A stretch of DNA of 64,000 nt from Nonomuraea turcica (GTDB lineage Bacteria > Actinomycetota > Actinomycetes > Streptosporangiales > Streptosporangiaceae), in contig NZ_JAUZQF010000032.1 of assembly GCF_030718205.1 (NCBI RefSeq), positions 38,918-102,917 on the forward strand, read 5' to 3'. The number at the start of each line of letters is the position of its first letter. Position 1 is the stretch's first letter. This document shows, one piece after another, positions 7,514-15,822 of the stretch. The translations under genes and the position numbers were made by a program. Below the pieces are notes generated by a model. That model made no database searches. It saw only the letters and a program-made list of their open reading frames with translations, and was not told the DNA's origin.

Positions 7514-9358
7514 TCACTCGCCCAGGAAGCCGAGGATGTCCCGGTCGCCGCGCTCGCGCAGCCTGCCCAGGATCTCCTCGCGAGTGGCCGTGTCGGGCAG
7601 CCCGATCCTGGCCCCGATCAGCCGCAGCCCCTCCATCTCCGAGCTGACCGGAGCGGTGTAGCCGAACAGGTAGAGCGCACGATTGATGGGCGGCATCCCG
7701 ACGGGCGCGGCAGGCAGGTAGCGGGTCAGCAACTCGCCGCCGTCCGACACGGTGAGGAAGACGTGGTCGCCCTCGCTCGCCTTGTACTCGGCCAGCACGT
7801 TCCTGATCGACCCCATGGTCGGCTGGTTGTGCCAGCTGATCACCACGTCACCGGACGGCGCCGAGGCGGTCAGCTGCCCACCGGGCGCCATGCCGAGGTA
7901 GGCCGCGAACCCCGTCGGCAGCGGCGACCCCGACCCGCGCAGGTGCTCGGCGTTGATGTCCACCCGATGCCACCAGCGCCCGTCGCGGGAGCGGAAGCTG
8001 CGGCGGGTCTCCGACACGTCCTTGCGCGGCTGGTAAGGCTCCGACTCCCCGCTCGGCGAGGTGCCCGCCACGCGGATCCAGCCCCGCTGCGTGCGCTCGA
8101 ACCCGGGACCGCCCGAGTACGCCCGCACCGAGCTCTCGCTGACGTCGTACTGGGAGGTCAGGTTCGTCACGATCGTGCTCACCGACGCCTCGCCGCCGGC
8201 CCGCTCGATCTCCCTGGCGATCATCTCCCTGATCCCCAGATACTCCTCACCGCCCCACCGGGTGAGCCCGTACTTGTTCCTGTCCACCCGCATGAACCGC
8301 TCGTCGGCGGTGAGCTGGTTGCGGATCCCGACCAGGCTGTAGTCCTCGCCGATGCGCTCCTGGATCTCCTCGGGCGCCAGGGGCGCGCCCGCCACCGCCA
8401 GCACCGCCTCCGCCTTCTCGTTGATGCTGCGCGGCCACGGCACCACGTGCTGGCCGAGCACGCGCAGCTGCGGCACGGCCAGGATCCACCGCTCGGCCAC
8501 GTCCTCGCGCACGCCGAGCTGGGACACCATGGACAGGGCCTCGCCGAGCGGGTGCGGCCCGTCGGCGAACAGCTGGCGCGTCTTCTCGCGCAGCTCGTCC
8601 GCCCCGCCCGCGACGAGCCAGCCGTCGGACTGCTCAAAGCCGGTGAGCAGCGTGCGCACGAACCGCCACGCGGGCATCCCGAGCGTACGCAGCTCGGTCC
8701 CGTGCCACGGAACGGCGGCCTGCAGGTCGTCGGCGGGGACGGCGGAGCCGAGCCGGGTACGCAGCCACGCCACGTGTGCCACCAGCGCCACCGCGTCGGG
8801 CCCGGCGAGCCAGGCCTCCACGTGGTCGCGCAGGTCGCGCTCGATCTGCCTGATCCGCTCCCGCGTCACCGAGAAGCGCTGCGCCAGCTCGTCGAGCGTG
8901 GCCCGCTGCGCCGCGTACAGCCGGTCGCGGGCGATGGCCCGCTGCCGCTCGTCCAGCGCCGCGAACAGCGCGTCGATCACTTCGGGCAGCGGCCTGTCCG
9001 GCAGGGAGGGCGCGGGCACCGCGTCGGGCACGGGCTCGAGCAGGCGCTCGAACACGCCGGTGAACAGCTTCTGCACGACGTCCTTGCCCAGCGACTCCGG
9101 CGTGCGCTCGGCCTCGGCGGGATCGGAGAAGCGCACCAGCGGCAGGATGTCGCCGAGCATCAAGTGCGCCCAGCAGGCCACGGCCAGGTCGGCCAGGTGG
9201 CTCGCCACGGTCTGGGTGCCGACGATGGCGCACGCGCGGTCGAGGGGGATCGCCTGCCACCAGGCCTCGGGCAGCTGGGGCTCCTCCACGATCGGCGCGA
9301 TTTGACCAGGGGAGGTCCAGCGCACAGGTGGCGCGAGGTCGCTCAGGCTGAGATTCAT
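7514..9358 (-). CDS. Unknown protein with sigma-region-4-like HTH (cassette protein A)
   Basis: 614 residues from the ATG at 9358; the frame stays open to 10057, but that extension runs antisense-frame through the helicase gene. The start MNLSLSDLAPPVRW matches the start of the paralogue at 13750 (MNFCLSDLVPPLRW). Layout: a conserved N-terminal domain (1-110); a helix-turn-helix at about 153-176, LDELAQRFSVTRERIRQIE, closely resembling sigma-70 region 4; a middle part (about 290-400) with winged-helix-like stretches (PLAPEEIQERIG and RNKYGLTRWG); and a C-terminal domain (about 415-614) beginning YQPRKDVSETRRSF and ending RLRERGDRDILGFLGE, shared with the paralogue. No catalytic motif was found. 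It is the third gene of a minus-strand set, 47 bases after the helicase. Confidence 0.8.
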   Translation of the reverse strand: MNLSLSDLAPPVRWTSPGQIAPIVEEPQLPEAWWQAIPLDRACAIVGTQTVASHLADLAVACWAHLMLGDILPLVRFSDPAEAERTPESLGKDVVQKLFTGVFERLLEPVPDAVPAPSLPDRPLPEVIDALFAALDERQRAIARDRLYAAQRATLDELAQRFSVTRERIRQIERDLRDHVEAWLAGPDAVALVAHVAWLRTRLGSAVPADDLQAAVPWHGTELRTLGMPAWRFVRTLLTGFEQSDGWLVAGGADELREKTRQLFADGPHPLGEALSMVSQLGVREDVAERWILAVPQLRVLGQHVVPWPRSINEKAEAVLAVAGAPLAPEEIQERIGEDYSLVGIRNQLTADERFMRVDRNKYGLTRWGGEEYLGIREMIAREIERAGGEASVSTIVTNLTSQYDVSESSVRAYSGGPGFERTQRGWIRVAGTSPSGESEPYQPRKDVSETRRSFRSRDGRWWHRVDINAEHLRGSGSPLPTGFAAYLGMAPGGQLTASAPSGDVVISWHNQPTMGSIRNVLAEYKASEGDHVFLTVSDGGELLTRYLPAAPVGMPPINRALYLFGYTAPVSSEMEGLRLIGARIGLPDTATREEILGRLRERGDRDILGFLGE

Positions 9359-9405
9359 TGAGGTCCAACCGGCAATGGGAAGTATCCGCAGTTCAGAGTA
9401 TGTGA

Positions 9406-11226
9406 TCAGAGGGGTATAAAGGGGCTGCCTCTTCCGGAATGGGAGATATAGAGCATCGCCCGCGCACGTGTGCAGGCGACGAACAGTATGCTCCGCTCGC
9501 GCTGCAGGGCTCGAGCCCTTGCGCCAGGTTCTTCCGGCGGCGGCTCGGGCACCACGCCCTCCGCCACGCCGATCAGCGCCACCCGCTCGAACTCCAGCCC
9601 CTTCAGATGCTGGAAGGTCGAGGCCCGCACGTCCAGGCCCGCCAGCGCCTTCCTGGCCTGCCGGACGAGCCGGGTGGTGCGGGCGCCGACGGCGATCTCG
9701 CCGGTGGGCACGCCGTCGGCCAGCCACGACTCGATCGTGGCCCGCAGCCCGGCCAGCTCCGACTCGGGCGAGTCGTACGCCCTGATCATCGGGCGTTCGC
9801 CATGGTGCATCGCGCGGTAGCCGTACATCTCGGTCGCGCCCCTGACCAGGCCGGGCGCCGGGCCGCCGCCGCGCAGCCGGACCACGAAGGACAGCAGCTC
9901 CTGCGGCAGCCGATAGGAAACCTTCAGGGAGTGTTGCTGGGCGGGGATGCCGAGGGCGCCCAGAGCCACCCGCGTGTCGGTGACCCGCTGGTGCGGATCG
10001 CCCACGATGAACAGGTCGTCGTGGGCGCGCGGCACCGCCGCCCGCAGCAGCCGCCACTGCGCCGGGCTGATGTCCTGCGCCTCGTCCACCACGATGTGAC
10101 GGTACGGCTTGCGCTCCGGCTCCACGTCGTCCAGCAGGTCGCCGGTCGTGAGCGACAACAGCCTGAGCGCCTCGTCCGTCAGCTGGGCCAGCGACCGCGC
10201 CCCCGGGCCGACCAGCGGCGGGCGGCGGCCCTCCGCGTCGGCCACGATGCGCATGGCCAGGCGCTCGGCATTGTCCACTTCGACCCGCTTGCGGATGATC
10301 TCGTCCTCGATCAGCTCGTCCAGCCTGGCCGACAGCTCCTCAGCGAGGCCCTGCGAGAGCGTGATGAGCAGGACGGGACCGCTGCCGTTCGCGGCCAGGT
10401 GGGCGGCGCGGTGCAGGGCGATGACGGTCTTGCCGGTGCCCGCGCCGCCGACCACCAGCACCGGATGCTCGTAGCGGGCCGCCCTGGACAGCCGGTGCTG
10501 TGCCGGATGAGGGAACGTGCACCACTCCGGCGCCCCCAGAACCCGGTCGAGCGCCACCTTGTCGGCCGCGAACGCCGCCCGGTCCGGGCTGCGCCGCAGC
10601 GCCGCGTGCAGGTCCTCGGGGTCGATCGCCCCGGTGTCGTCGTCCGAGGCGCGCCAGGCGTCCAGCTCGCGCCAGGCCTCCGCCAGCGAGCCGCCGCGCG
10701 CCAGCACGGCGAGCGGAAGGTGCTGGGTGGGCGGCAGCAGGGGTTCGAGCGCGGCCACGTCGGCCTCGGTCGTGATGAGCCGGAACAGGGGCAGGGCGTG
10801 CCCGTCCAGGCCGAGCGCCAGCAGGTCGCCGTCGCAGATCGGGGCGAACAGCCGCGACGAGCCGGCGGACCTGCGTAACGCGGGCTCCACCCGCTCCAGG
10901 GCCTCGGCGTCCCACTCCTCGACGACGCCGACCACGGGATTGACGCCGTATCTGTGGCGTTGCGCGTACGACCAGGCCTCGGGGTCGGGCAGGACCGTAC
11001 GCAGCCAATAGACGTCCCGCTGGCGTACCACCACCCCGCGATGCCCCTCGGCCAGCCGCAGCGTGGCGACCCGCGGATCCCTGGCCCCCCGCACCCGCTG
11101 GGGGTGCGGGGCGCCGGCCACGTTCAGCAGGAACCGGCGCAGCGCGACCACGGCGTCCCTGCGCACTGGCTGGGCCAGTGCGCTGAGCTCCCTGGGAAAC
11201 TCAGGGCCGATCGCGAGCCGCGGCAC
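9406..11226 (-). CDS. UvrD/Rep-type helicase with RelE/ParE-like N-terminus
   Basis: 606 residues, GTG start at 11226, only 4 bases after the stop of the upstream paralogue, suggesting translational coupling. Residues about 5-95 resemble the RelE/ParE fold found at the N-terminus of some superfamily 1 helicases: helices around RRDAVVALRRFLLN, strands with RVATLRLAEGHRGVVV and DVYWLRTVLPDPEAWSYAQRH. The helicase core follows: Walker A GGAGTGKT (260-267), Walker B DEAQD (381-385), motif III GDPHQRV, motif IV VSYRLP, motif V STFQHLKGLEFERV, motif VI FVACTRARAMLY. No nuclease domain is present, so it is predicted to be an ATP-driven translocase or helicase on DNA or RNA. The role of the toxin-like domain is unknown. 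Confidence 0.87.
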   Translation of the reverse strand: MPRLAIGPEFPRELSALAQPVRRDAVVALRRFLLNVAGAPHPQRVRGARDPRVATLRLAEGHRGVVVRQRDVYWLRTVLPDPEAWSYAQRHRYGVNPVVGVVEEWDAEALERVEPALRRSAGSSRLFAPICDGDLLALGLDGHALPLFRLITTEADVAALEPLLPPTQHLPLAVLARGGSLAEAWRELDAWRASDDDTGAIDPEDLHAALRRSPDRAAFAADKVALDRVLGAPEWCTFPHPAQHRLSRAARYEHPVLVVGGAGTGKTVIALHRAAHLAANGSGPVLLITLSQGLAEELSARLDELIEDEIIRKRVEVDNAERLAMRIVADAEGRRPPLVGPGARSLAQLTDEALRLLSLTTGDLLDDVEPERKPYRHIVVDEAQDISPAQWRLLRAAVPRAHDDLFIVGDPHQRVTDTRVALGALGIPAQQHSLKVSYRLPQELLSFVVRLRGGGPAPGLVRGATEMYGYRAMHHGERPMIRAYDSPESELAGLRATIESWLADGVPTGEIAVGARTTRLVRQARKALAGLDVRASTFQHLKGLEFERVALIGVAEGVVPEPPPEEPGARARALQRERSILFVACTRARAMLYISHSGRGSPFIPL

Positions 11227-11230
11227 AGGC

Positions 11231-13750
11231 TCAGTCCAAGAGGGCGAGCAAATCGCGGTCTCCGCGTTCGCGGAGCCTGACGAGCAGGTCCGGCAGGCTG
11301 ACCGGACCCGTCATGCCGATCCTCGTGGCGATCACCCGAGCCGCCTGATCTTTGGTACCGCCCGGAGCCGTGTACCCGACCAGTCGCAGCGCCTTGGTGA
11401 TCTTCTCGGCGCCCTGCGCGGCGACCGGCAGGTGCCTGGCCCGCAGCACGCCCTCGTCCGACAGCGTCAGGAACAGGTGCCCGCCCTCGCGGGCGCCGAC
11501 GTCCACGAGGAGGCGTTCGATGGATTCGAGCACCGGCCTGCCGTGCCAGGTCATGGTCAGCTCGCCCGCGGCGCTCCTGACCGTCCTGCTCTCGCCCGGC
11601 GACAAGCCCAGGTAGGAAGCGAAGCCCGTCGGCAGCGCGCACTCGCCGCCCGCCAGTTGCTCGGCGGTCACGTCGATGCGCAACCACCAGCGGCCGTCCG
11701 GCTGCCTGAAGCAGCGCCTGGTCTGGGAGACGTCCTTCAGCGGCTGGTACGGCTTCTGCTCGCCCTGCCCGCCGTTGGACTCGCCCGGCGGGGGCGCGGC
11801 CGGGGCGAACGCCTGGAACTGCGGCGGGCCGGGGGGCGGCGGCATCGGCACGTGGCCGAACGCCGACTGCGGCGGCAGCTCCATCGGCGGGTGCGGCCGC
11901 GGCGGGGGTGGCAGGTCGATCTGGGGCTGCTGGGCCACGGGCTGGGCCTGGCCAGGCAGCGTGGCCAGCACGAACTGCCAGGCGGGCACCTCCAGCGCGC
12001 GGATCTCCACCCTGTGCCAGTCGGCCGCGCCGATCAGCTGCTCCTTGGGTGCCGCGGGGCCGAGCGTCCTGCGCAGCTCGTCCAGATGCGCCCGGTACGG
12101 GGCCGCCTCCTCGCTGGCCAGCCAGCGGTTCAGGCGGTCGCGGAACTCGTCCTCCGTGGCGGAGATCTCGGCCGGCGGGACGGCGAACAGCTTGGCCAGC
12201 TGGTCCACGGCCGAGGGCTCGTCCGTGAACACCCGGTTCTGCGCCACGGCCCAGCTCTTGTCGTCCAGCCCGGCGAACGCGGACTCGATGAGCTGGGGGA
12301 GCTCCTGCTCGTGCGCTTCGGCCGCGGCCGGCTCCTCTTCCTCGTCCGCCTGTCCTGCTTCGGCGCTCTCCTCCGGAGCGCCCTCAGCTTGGGGGCGCTC
12401 CTCCAGGGCTCCCTCGGCTTCCGCGCTTTCCTGCAGAGCACCCTCGGCTTGGGGGCTCTCCTCGAGTGCGCCGACGGCTTCGGGGGTCTCCTCCGGTGCG
12501 CCGACGACTTCGGCGCCTTCCTCCGGAGCGTCCTCGGCTTCGACGGCCTGCTCCGGGGCGCCATCGTCCTCGGGCGAGCTCCGGCGCGCTTCTTCCGCAA
12601 ACGCGGCCGCTTCTTCGGCCGACGGCTCCGGCGTGGGCTCCTCGGCCGCGTGCAGCACGGGCTCGGGCCCATCGCCCGCCTCCACGGCGGGGTCGGCGTC
12701 GGCGTACAGCACCGGCGCGGCGCCTTCCTCCGGAGCGCCCGCGGCTTCGGCGGCCTGCTCCGGGGTGCCCTCGGCCTCGGGAGTGCGCCGGGGCGCTTCT
12801 TCCGCAAACGCGGCCGCTTCTTCGGCCGACGGCTCCGGCGTGGGCTCCTCGGCCGCGTGCAGCACGGGCTCGGGCCCATCGCCCGCCTCGACAGCGGGCT
12901 CGGCATCGGCGTCCAGCACCGGCGCGGCGCCTTCCGGCACGTCTTGAGCCGCGGCCTGCTGAGCCGCGGCCTGCTGAGCCGCGGCCTGCTGAGCCGCGGC
13001 CTGCTGAGCCGCGCCCTCCTGAGCCGCCGCCTCCTGGGGGGCGCTCTCGAGGCCGTCCGCGCCTGCTGCGGCGGGCTGGAGGTCGCCTTCGGCCAGCGCG
13101 GCGGCCTCATGCTCGACCGGCGCATGCGCGGCCTGCGCGGGCTCCTGGGGCGCTGGCACCGACTGCGGCGCCTCAGCGACGGGCTCGGTCGCGGGCACCG
13201 GCTCCGGCGCGGGCTCGGGTTCCGGCGCGGATGCGGGCTCGGTGGGCTGTGGCAGGCCGTGCTGCTCGTCCCGCGGCGCGGGGATAGCCGCCGCGGGAGC
13301 CGGGCCGGCCGCCGATGAGGCCACCGAGGCCGTCCGGGCGGCCTGCGGGGACGCAATGCGGGCGAACACGGCCGCGAACAGCGTGTTGAGTACTGGGCGC
13401 GCCTGAATGAACGGCTGGTCGACCAGCTCCTGGCTGGTCAGCCCCAGCAGCCCGGGCCACGACCCGGCCCGGTCGAGCGCGATCGCGACGGCGGGCTCGT
13501 CGGCGTCATCCGGGTCGAGCACGTGCAGCGCGGGCAGCACGTCACCCAGTGCCGCCGCCGGCCACTGCTCGAGGGCGATCTCCGTCAGCAGCTCGCCCAG
13601 GGACTCCGGGCCGATGGCGGCGAGGACATGCGGCATGGGCAGACTGCGCCACCACGCATCCGGCAGGTCCGGCTGCCCGGTGAGTAGCGTGATCGTCGAC
13701 GCGTCGCTCCACCTCAACGGTGGTACGAGGTCGCTCAGGCAGAAGTTCAT
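11231..13750 (-). CDS. Paralogue of cassette protein A with long low-complexity insert (protein C)
   Basis: 839 residues, ATG at 13750. Residues 1-130 and about 665-839 are clearly homologous to the 614-residue protein two genes downstream (shared patterns LSDLVPPLRW, PLKDVSQTRRCF, LPTGFASYLG, RLRERGDRDLLALL). Between them lies an Ala/Glu/Pro-rich acidic insert (about 135-480) built of repeats, then a segment matching the partner's helix-turn-helix region in which the recognition helix reads VPPAEISATEDEF instead of VTRERIRQIERDL. The DNA-contact residues therefore look lost. The winged-helix-like part of the partner is replaced by a Pro-rich linker. It may be a scaffold, antagonist or sensor partner. 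It is the first gene of the minus-strand set; 112 bases without a gene separate it from the upstream methyltransferase. Confidence 0.78.
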   Translation of the reverse strand: MNFCLSDLVPPLRWSDASTITLLTGQPDLPDAWWRSLPMPHVLAAIGPESLGELLTEIALEQWPAAALGDVLPALHVLDPDDADEPAVAIALDRAGSWPGLLGLTSQELVDQPFIQARPVLNTLFAAVFARIASPQAARTASVASSAAGPAPAAAIPAPRDEQHGLPQPTEPASAPEPEPAPEPVPATEPVAEAPQSVPAPQEPAQAAHAPVEHEAAALAEGDLQPAAAGADGLESAPQEAAAQEGAAQQAAAQQAAAQQAAAQQAAAQDVPEGAAPVLDADAEPAVEAGDGPEPVLHAAEEPTPEPSAEEAAAFAEEAPRRTPEAEGTPEQAAEAAGAPEEGAAPVLYADADPAVEAGDGPEPVLHAAEEPTPEPSAEEAAAFAEEARRSSPEDDGAPEQAVEAEDAPEEGAEVVGAPEETPEAVGALEESPQAEGALQESAEAEGALEERPQAEGAPEESAEAGQADEEEEPAAAEAHEQELPQLIESAFAGLDDKSWAVAQNRVFTDEPSAVDQLAKLFAVPPAEISATEDEFRDRLNRWLASEEAAPYRAHLDELRRTLGPAAPKEQLIGAADWHRVEIRALEVPAWQFVLATLPGQAQPVAQQPQIDLPPPPRPHPPMELPPQSAFGHVPMPPPPGPPQFQAFAPAAPPPGESNGGQGEQKPYQPLKDVSQTRRCFRQPDGRWWLRIDVTAEQLAGGECALPTGFASYLGLSPGESRTVRSAAGELTMTWHGRPVLESIERLLVDVGAREGGHLFLTLSDEGVLRARHLPVAAQGAEKITKALRLVGYTAPGGTKDQAARVIATRIGMTGPVSLPDLLVRLRERGDRDLLALLD
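12587..12889. repeat. 96-bp exact direct repeat inside protein C gene
   Basis: Bases 12587-12682 and 12794-12889 are identical over 96 bases, with a period of 207 bases (69 codons, in frame). Each unit encodes a stretch around PVLHAAEEPTPEPSAEEAAA. The flanks outside the identical part are also similar, with scattered changes. This indicates a recent in-frame tandem duplication or gene conversion inside the acidic linker. Confidence 0.9.
12945..13035. repeat. 15-bp tandem repeat encoding Ala/Gln pentapeptides
   Basis: About six tandem copies of a 15-base unit (CTGCTGAGCCGCGGC and variants) on the plus strand, encoding AAAQQ-type pentapeptides in the minus-strand protein. The first four copies are nearly identical and the last two have drifted. 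The tract keeps the reading frame and is prone to copy-number change. Confidence 0.85.
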
Positions 13751-13862
13751 CCCGTTCCGTTCACCAGCCCCTCACGCCGCCGCAGCGGTGCAGCCATAAT
13801 CTCGCCGCCCACGGAACAGACCATAGTCCGGCAAAACAGCCCTACGCATCATGCACTACGCA

Positions 13863-14666
13863 TCAGCGCCGAACAGCGGCAAAGCGCAAACGCACGTAGT
13901 CGGCCATCCAGCCAGTCTCCCTGCGAAGCGCGGGCGCTGCCAGCTCATTGACCCGACGAAGCAGGGGCTCCACGATGTCCGGCGCGAGCCCCTTGAGCGC
14001 CGAGGCGGCGAACATGCGTACCCAATCGGCCGCCCCGCCAGGGCATTCGTCAAGTGGGGTCGGCCGGTCGAAGTATTCGAGCAGCCTGACGACGAACCCC
14101 TCCTGCTCGAGCCGGCGGGCGTACTCGGCAGGCGTGGGAAAGTACCACGGCAGGTCGGGCTCCTGCAGGCCGTACTCGCGCCAGGCGGTCAGCATCGCGG
14201 CGGTCAGCTCGGCGCAGTTGCCCGCCCCGCCCATCTCGGCGACGAAGCGCCCGCCGGGCGTGAGCGCCTCGCGCACGTTGGCGATCACGACGGCGGGATC
14301 CCGGCTCATCCAGTGCAGCGCCGCGTTGGAGAAGACCGCGTCGTACGGGTCCACCACGGTGAAGTCGTGCCCGTCCCCGACGATGAAGTTGATGCCCGGG
14401 TACTGCGCCAGCGCCTTCTCGATCATGGCGGACGAGCCGTCGATGCCCAGGACGTCCGCGCCCCTGAAGGCGAGCTGCGCGGTGAGCACGCCCGTGCCGC
14501 ACCCGAGGTCGAGCACGCGCTCGCCGGGCCGCGGATCCAGCAGGTCGACCAGCGGTGCGCCCTGTGTGGAGACGTAGCCGAAGCTGCTGTCGTAGGCGCG
14601 ACTGTTCCACCGCTCCAAACTCGGTGTGTCGTATCGCAAGACGATCAGCTCACATTCGTCAGACAT
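13863..14666 (-). CDS. Class I SAM-dependent methyltransferase
   Basis: 267 residues from the ATG at 14666, which follows a GGGGGCCC stretch; a GTG at 14696 would add ten residues. SAM-binding motif I is VLDLGCGTG, followed by the acidic residue of motif II in VLGIDGSSAMIEKA and the motif around GDGHDFTVVDPYDAVFSNAALHWM. The FSNAALHWM block is typical of the trans-aconitate 2-methyltransferase-like branch. The C-terminal part is helical and ends in a basic tail. The acceptor is unknown. It may be a single-gene transcript ahead of the cassette below. Confidence 0.82.
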   Translation of the reverse strand: MSDECELIVLRYDTPSLERWNSRAYDSSFGYVSTQGAPLVDLLDPRPGERVLDLGCGTGVLTAQLAFRGADVLGIDGSSAMIEKALAQYPGINFIVGDGHDFTVVDPYDAVFSNAALHWMSRDPAVVIANVREALTPGGRFVAEMGGAGNCAELTAAMLTAWREYGLQEPDLPWYFPTPAEYARRLEQEGFVVRLLEYFDRPTPLDECPGGAADWVRMFAASALKGLAPDIVEPLLRRVNELAAPALRRETGWMADYVRLRFAAVRR

Positions 14667-14740
14667 CGGGCCCCCGTGGCCGTGCTGTCTGTTCACTTTA
14701 GAGCCTGAACGTCCCTAGGACATATCAAGTCACATTGGAC

Positions 14741-15805
14741 TCATCCCACGCTCTTCGTCCATTCCCTCTTCAAGTACGCCTTCGCCGCGTCTGCCTGGGG
14801 AATCGTCATGAGGACGGGCGGCCCGGGCGCCTTGGGCAGTTTGGCCGCCTGGGCCGTGTCGAGCGTGCCCTTCATGGTCATGGCCTCACCGCGGGCCGGC
14901 CGGGCCCAGCCCTTCTGCAGCAGGTTCTGGCCCTCGTCCGAGAACAGGAACTCCTGCCACAGGCGGGCCGCGGCCGGGTGCGGGGCGGCCTTGTTGATCG
15001 CCTGCACGTGGTAGCCGCCGAGCGCCGCGTCCCGCGGGATCGTCACCTGCCACGCGTCGGGCTGGCCGGCGCTGCGGGCGGCGTTCAGGTGATCCCAGGC
15101 GACGATCGTGTTGGCCCTGGCCAGGTCGGTGAGCCGGCCGCCTTGCTTGAGCTTGGCGAACAGCTCCACCCCTTGCTCGGGCCGAGGCACTCCGGCCCGC
15201 ATGGAGGCCGCCATCACGCCGCCGAACGCCGACGCCGAGCGCAGCGGGTCCCCGTCGAGCGCCACCCGGTAGCCGGGCTGGAGCAGGTCGGCGAAGGAGG
15301 CAGGGGGCTTGACCGCGCGCGGGTCGTACCCGATGGACATGTAGCCGCCGTAGGCGGCGTACCAGGCGCCGGACGGATCCTTCACGTCGTCGGGCAGGTC
15401 CTGCCAGCCCAGCACCTTGTATGGCGCGAACCTGGCCGCCTCGCGCACCGCGACGTCCAGGGTCAGGTCGAACACGTCGGGCTTGAGCTGCGCGGCCGCG
15501 TCGATCTGGCGGCGGCTGCTCGCGCCGGGCTCGAGCTCGTTGACCTTGAGCCCGTACTTGTCGGCGAAGGTGTCGATGATCTCGCCGTAGTTGACCCAGT
15601 CGCGGGGCAGCGCGATCACGTTGAGCTCGCCCTCCCGCTTGGCGGCCTCGGCGAGGCGCTCCATGTTGGCGAAGCCGGACTTCAGCGAGCCCGCCTGCAC
15701 GTTGACCGGCGGCAGGTTCTCAGCCGGTTGCGACGATGATGTGGACGCGCCGCATCCGGCGCTGGCGAGAAGGGCTGCTGCGGCGGCGCAGGTACGTACA
15801 GTCAC
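14741..15805 (-). CDS. ABC-type extracellular substrate-binding lipoprotein (orphan)
   Basis: 354 residues, GTG start at 15805. A lipoprotein signal is present (LLASAGC, lipid-modified Cys at about residue 18). The mature part resembles family 1 / spermidine-putrescine-type binding proteins: a GELNVIALPRDWVNYGEIIDTF beginning, a central domain and a hinge near YMSIGYDPRAV. Such proteins deliver polyamines, iron or other small ligands to an ABC importer. No permease or ATPase gene is adjacent; the gene lies 17 bases downstream of the small SH3-like gene on the same strand. The ligand is unknown. Confidence 0.82.
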   Translation of the reverse strand: MTVRTCAAAAALLASAGCGASTSSSQPAENLPPVNVQAGSLKSGFANMERLAEAAKREGELNVIALPRDWVNYGEIIDTFADKYGLKVNELEPGASSRRQIDAAAQLKPDVFDLTLDVAVREAARFAPYKVLGWQDLPDDVKDPSGAWYAAYGGYMSIGYDPRAVKPPASFADLLQPGYRVALDGDPLRSASAFGGVMAASMRAGVPRPEQGVELFAKLKQGGRLTDLARANTIVAWDHLNAARSAGQPDAWQVTIPRDAALGGYHVQAINKAAPHPAAARLWQEFLFSDEGQNLLQKGWARPARGEAMTMKGTLDTAQAAKLPKAPGPPVLMTIPQADAAKAYLKREWTKSVG

Positions 15806-15822
15806 ACTTGAAATACTTACCG

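Noticed and set aside
9359..10057. N-terminal extension of cassette protein A up to 10057
   Set aside because: It overlaps the helicase coding region in another frame and the Arg/Gly-rich composition is non-coding; the conserved start MNLSLSDL is matched by the paralogue's start.
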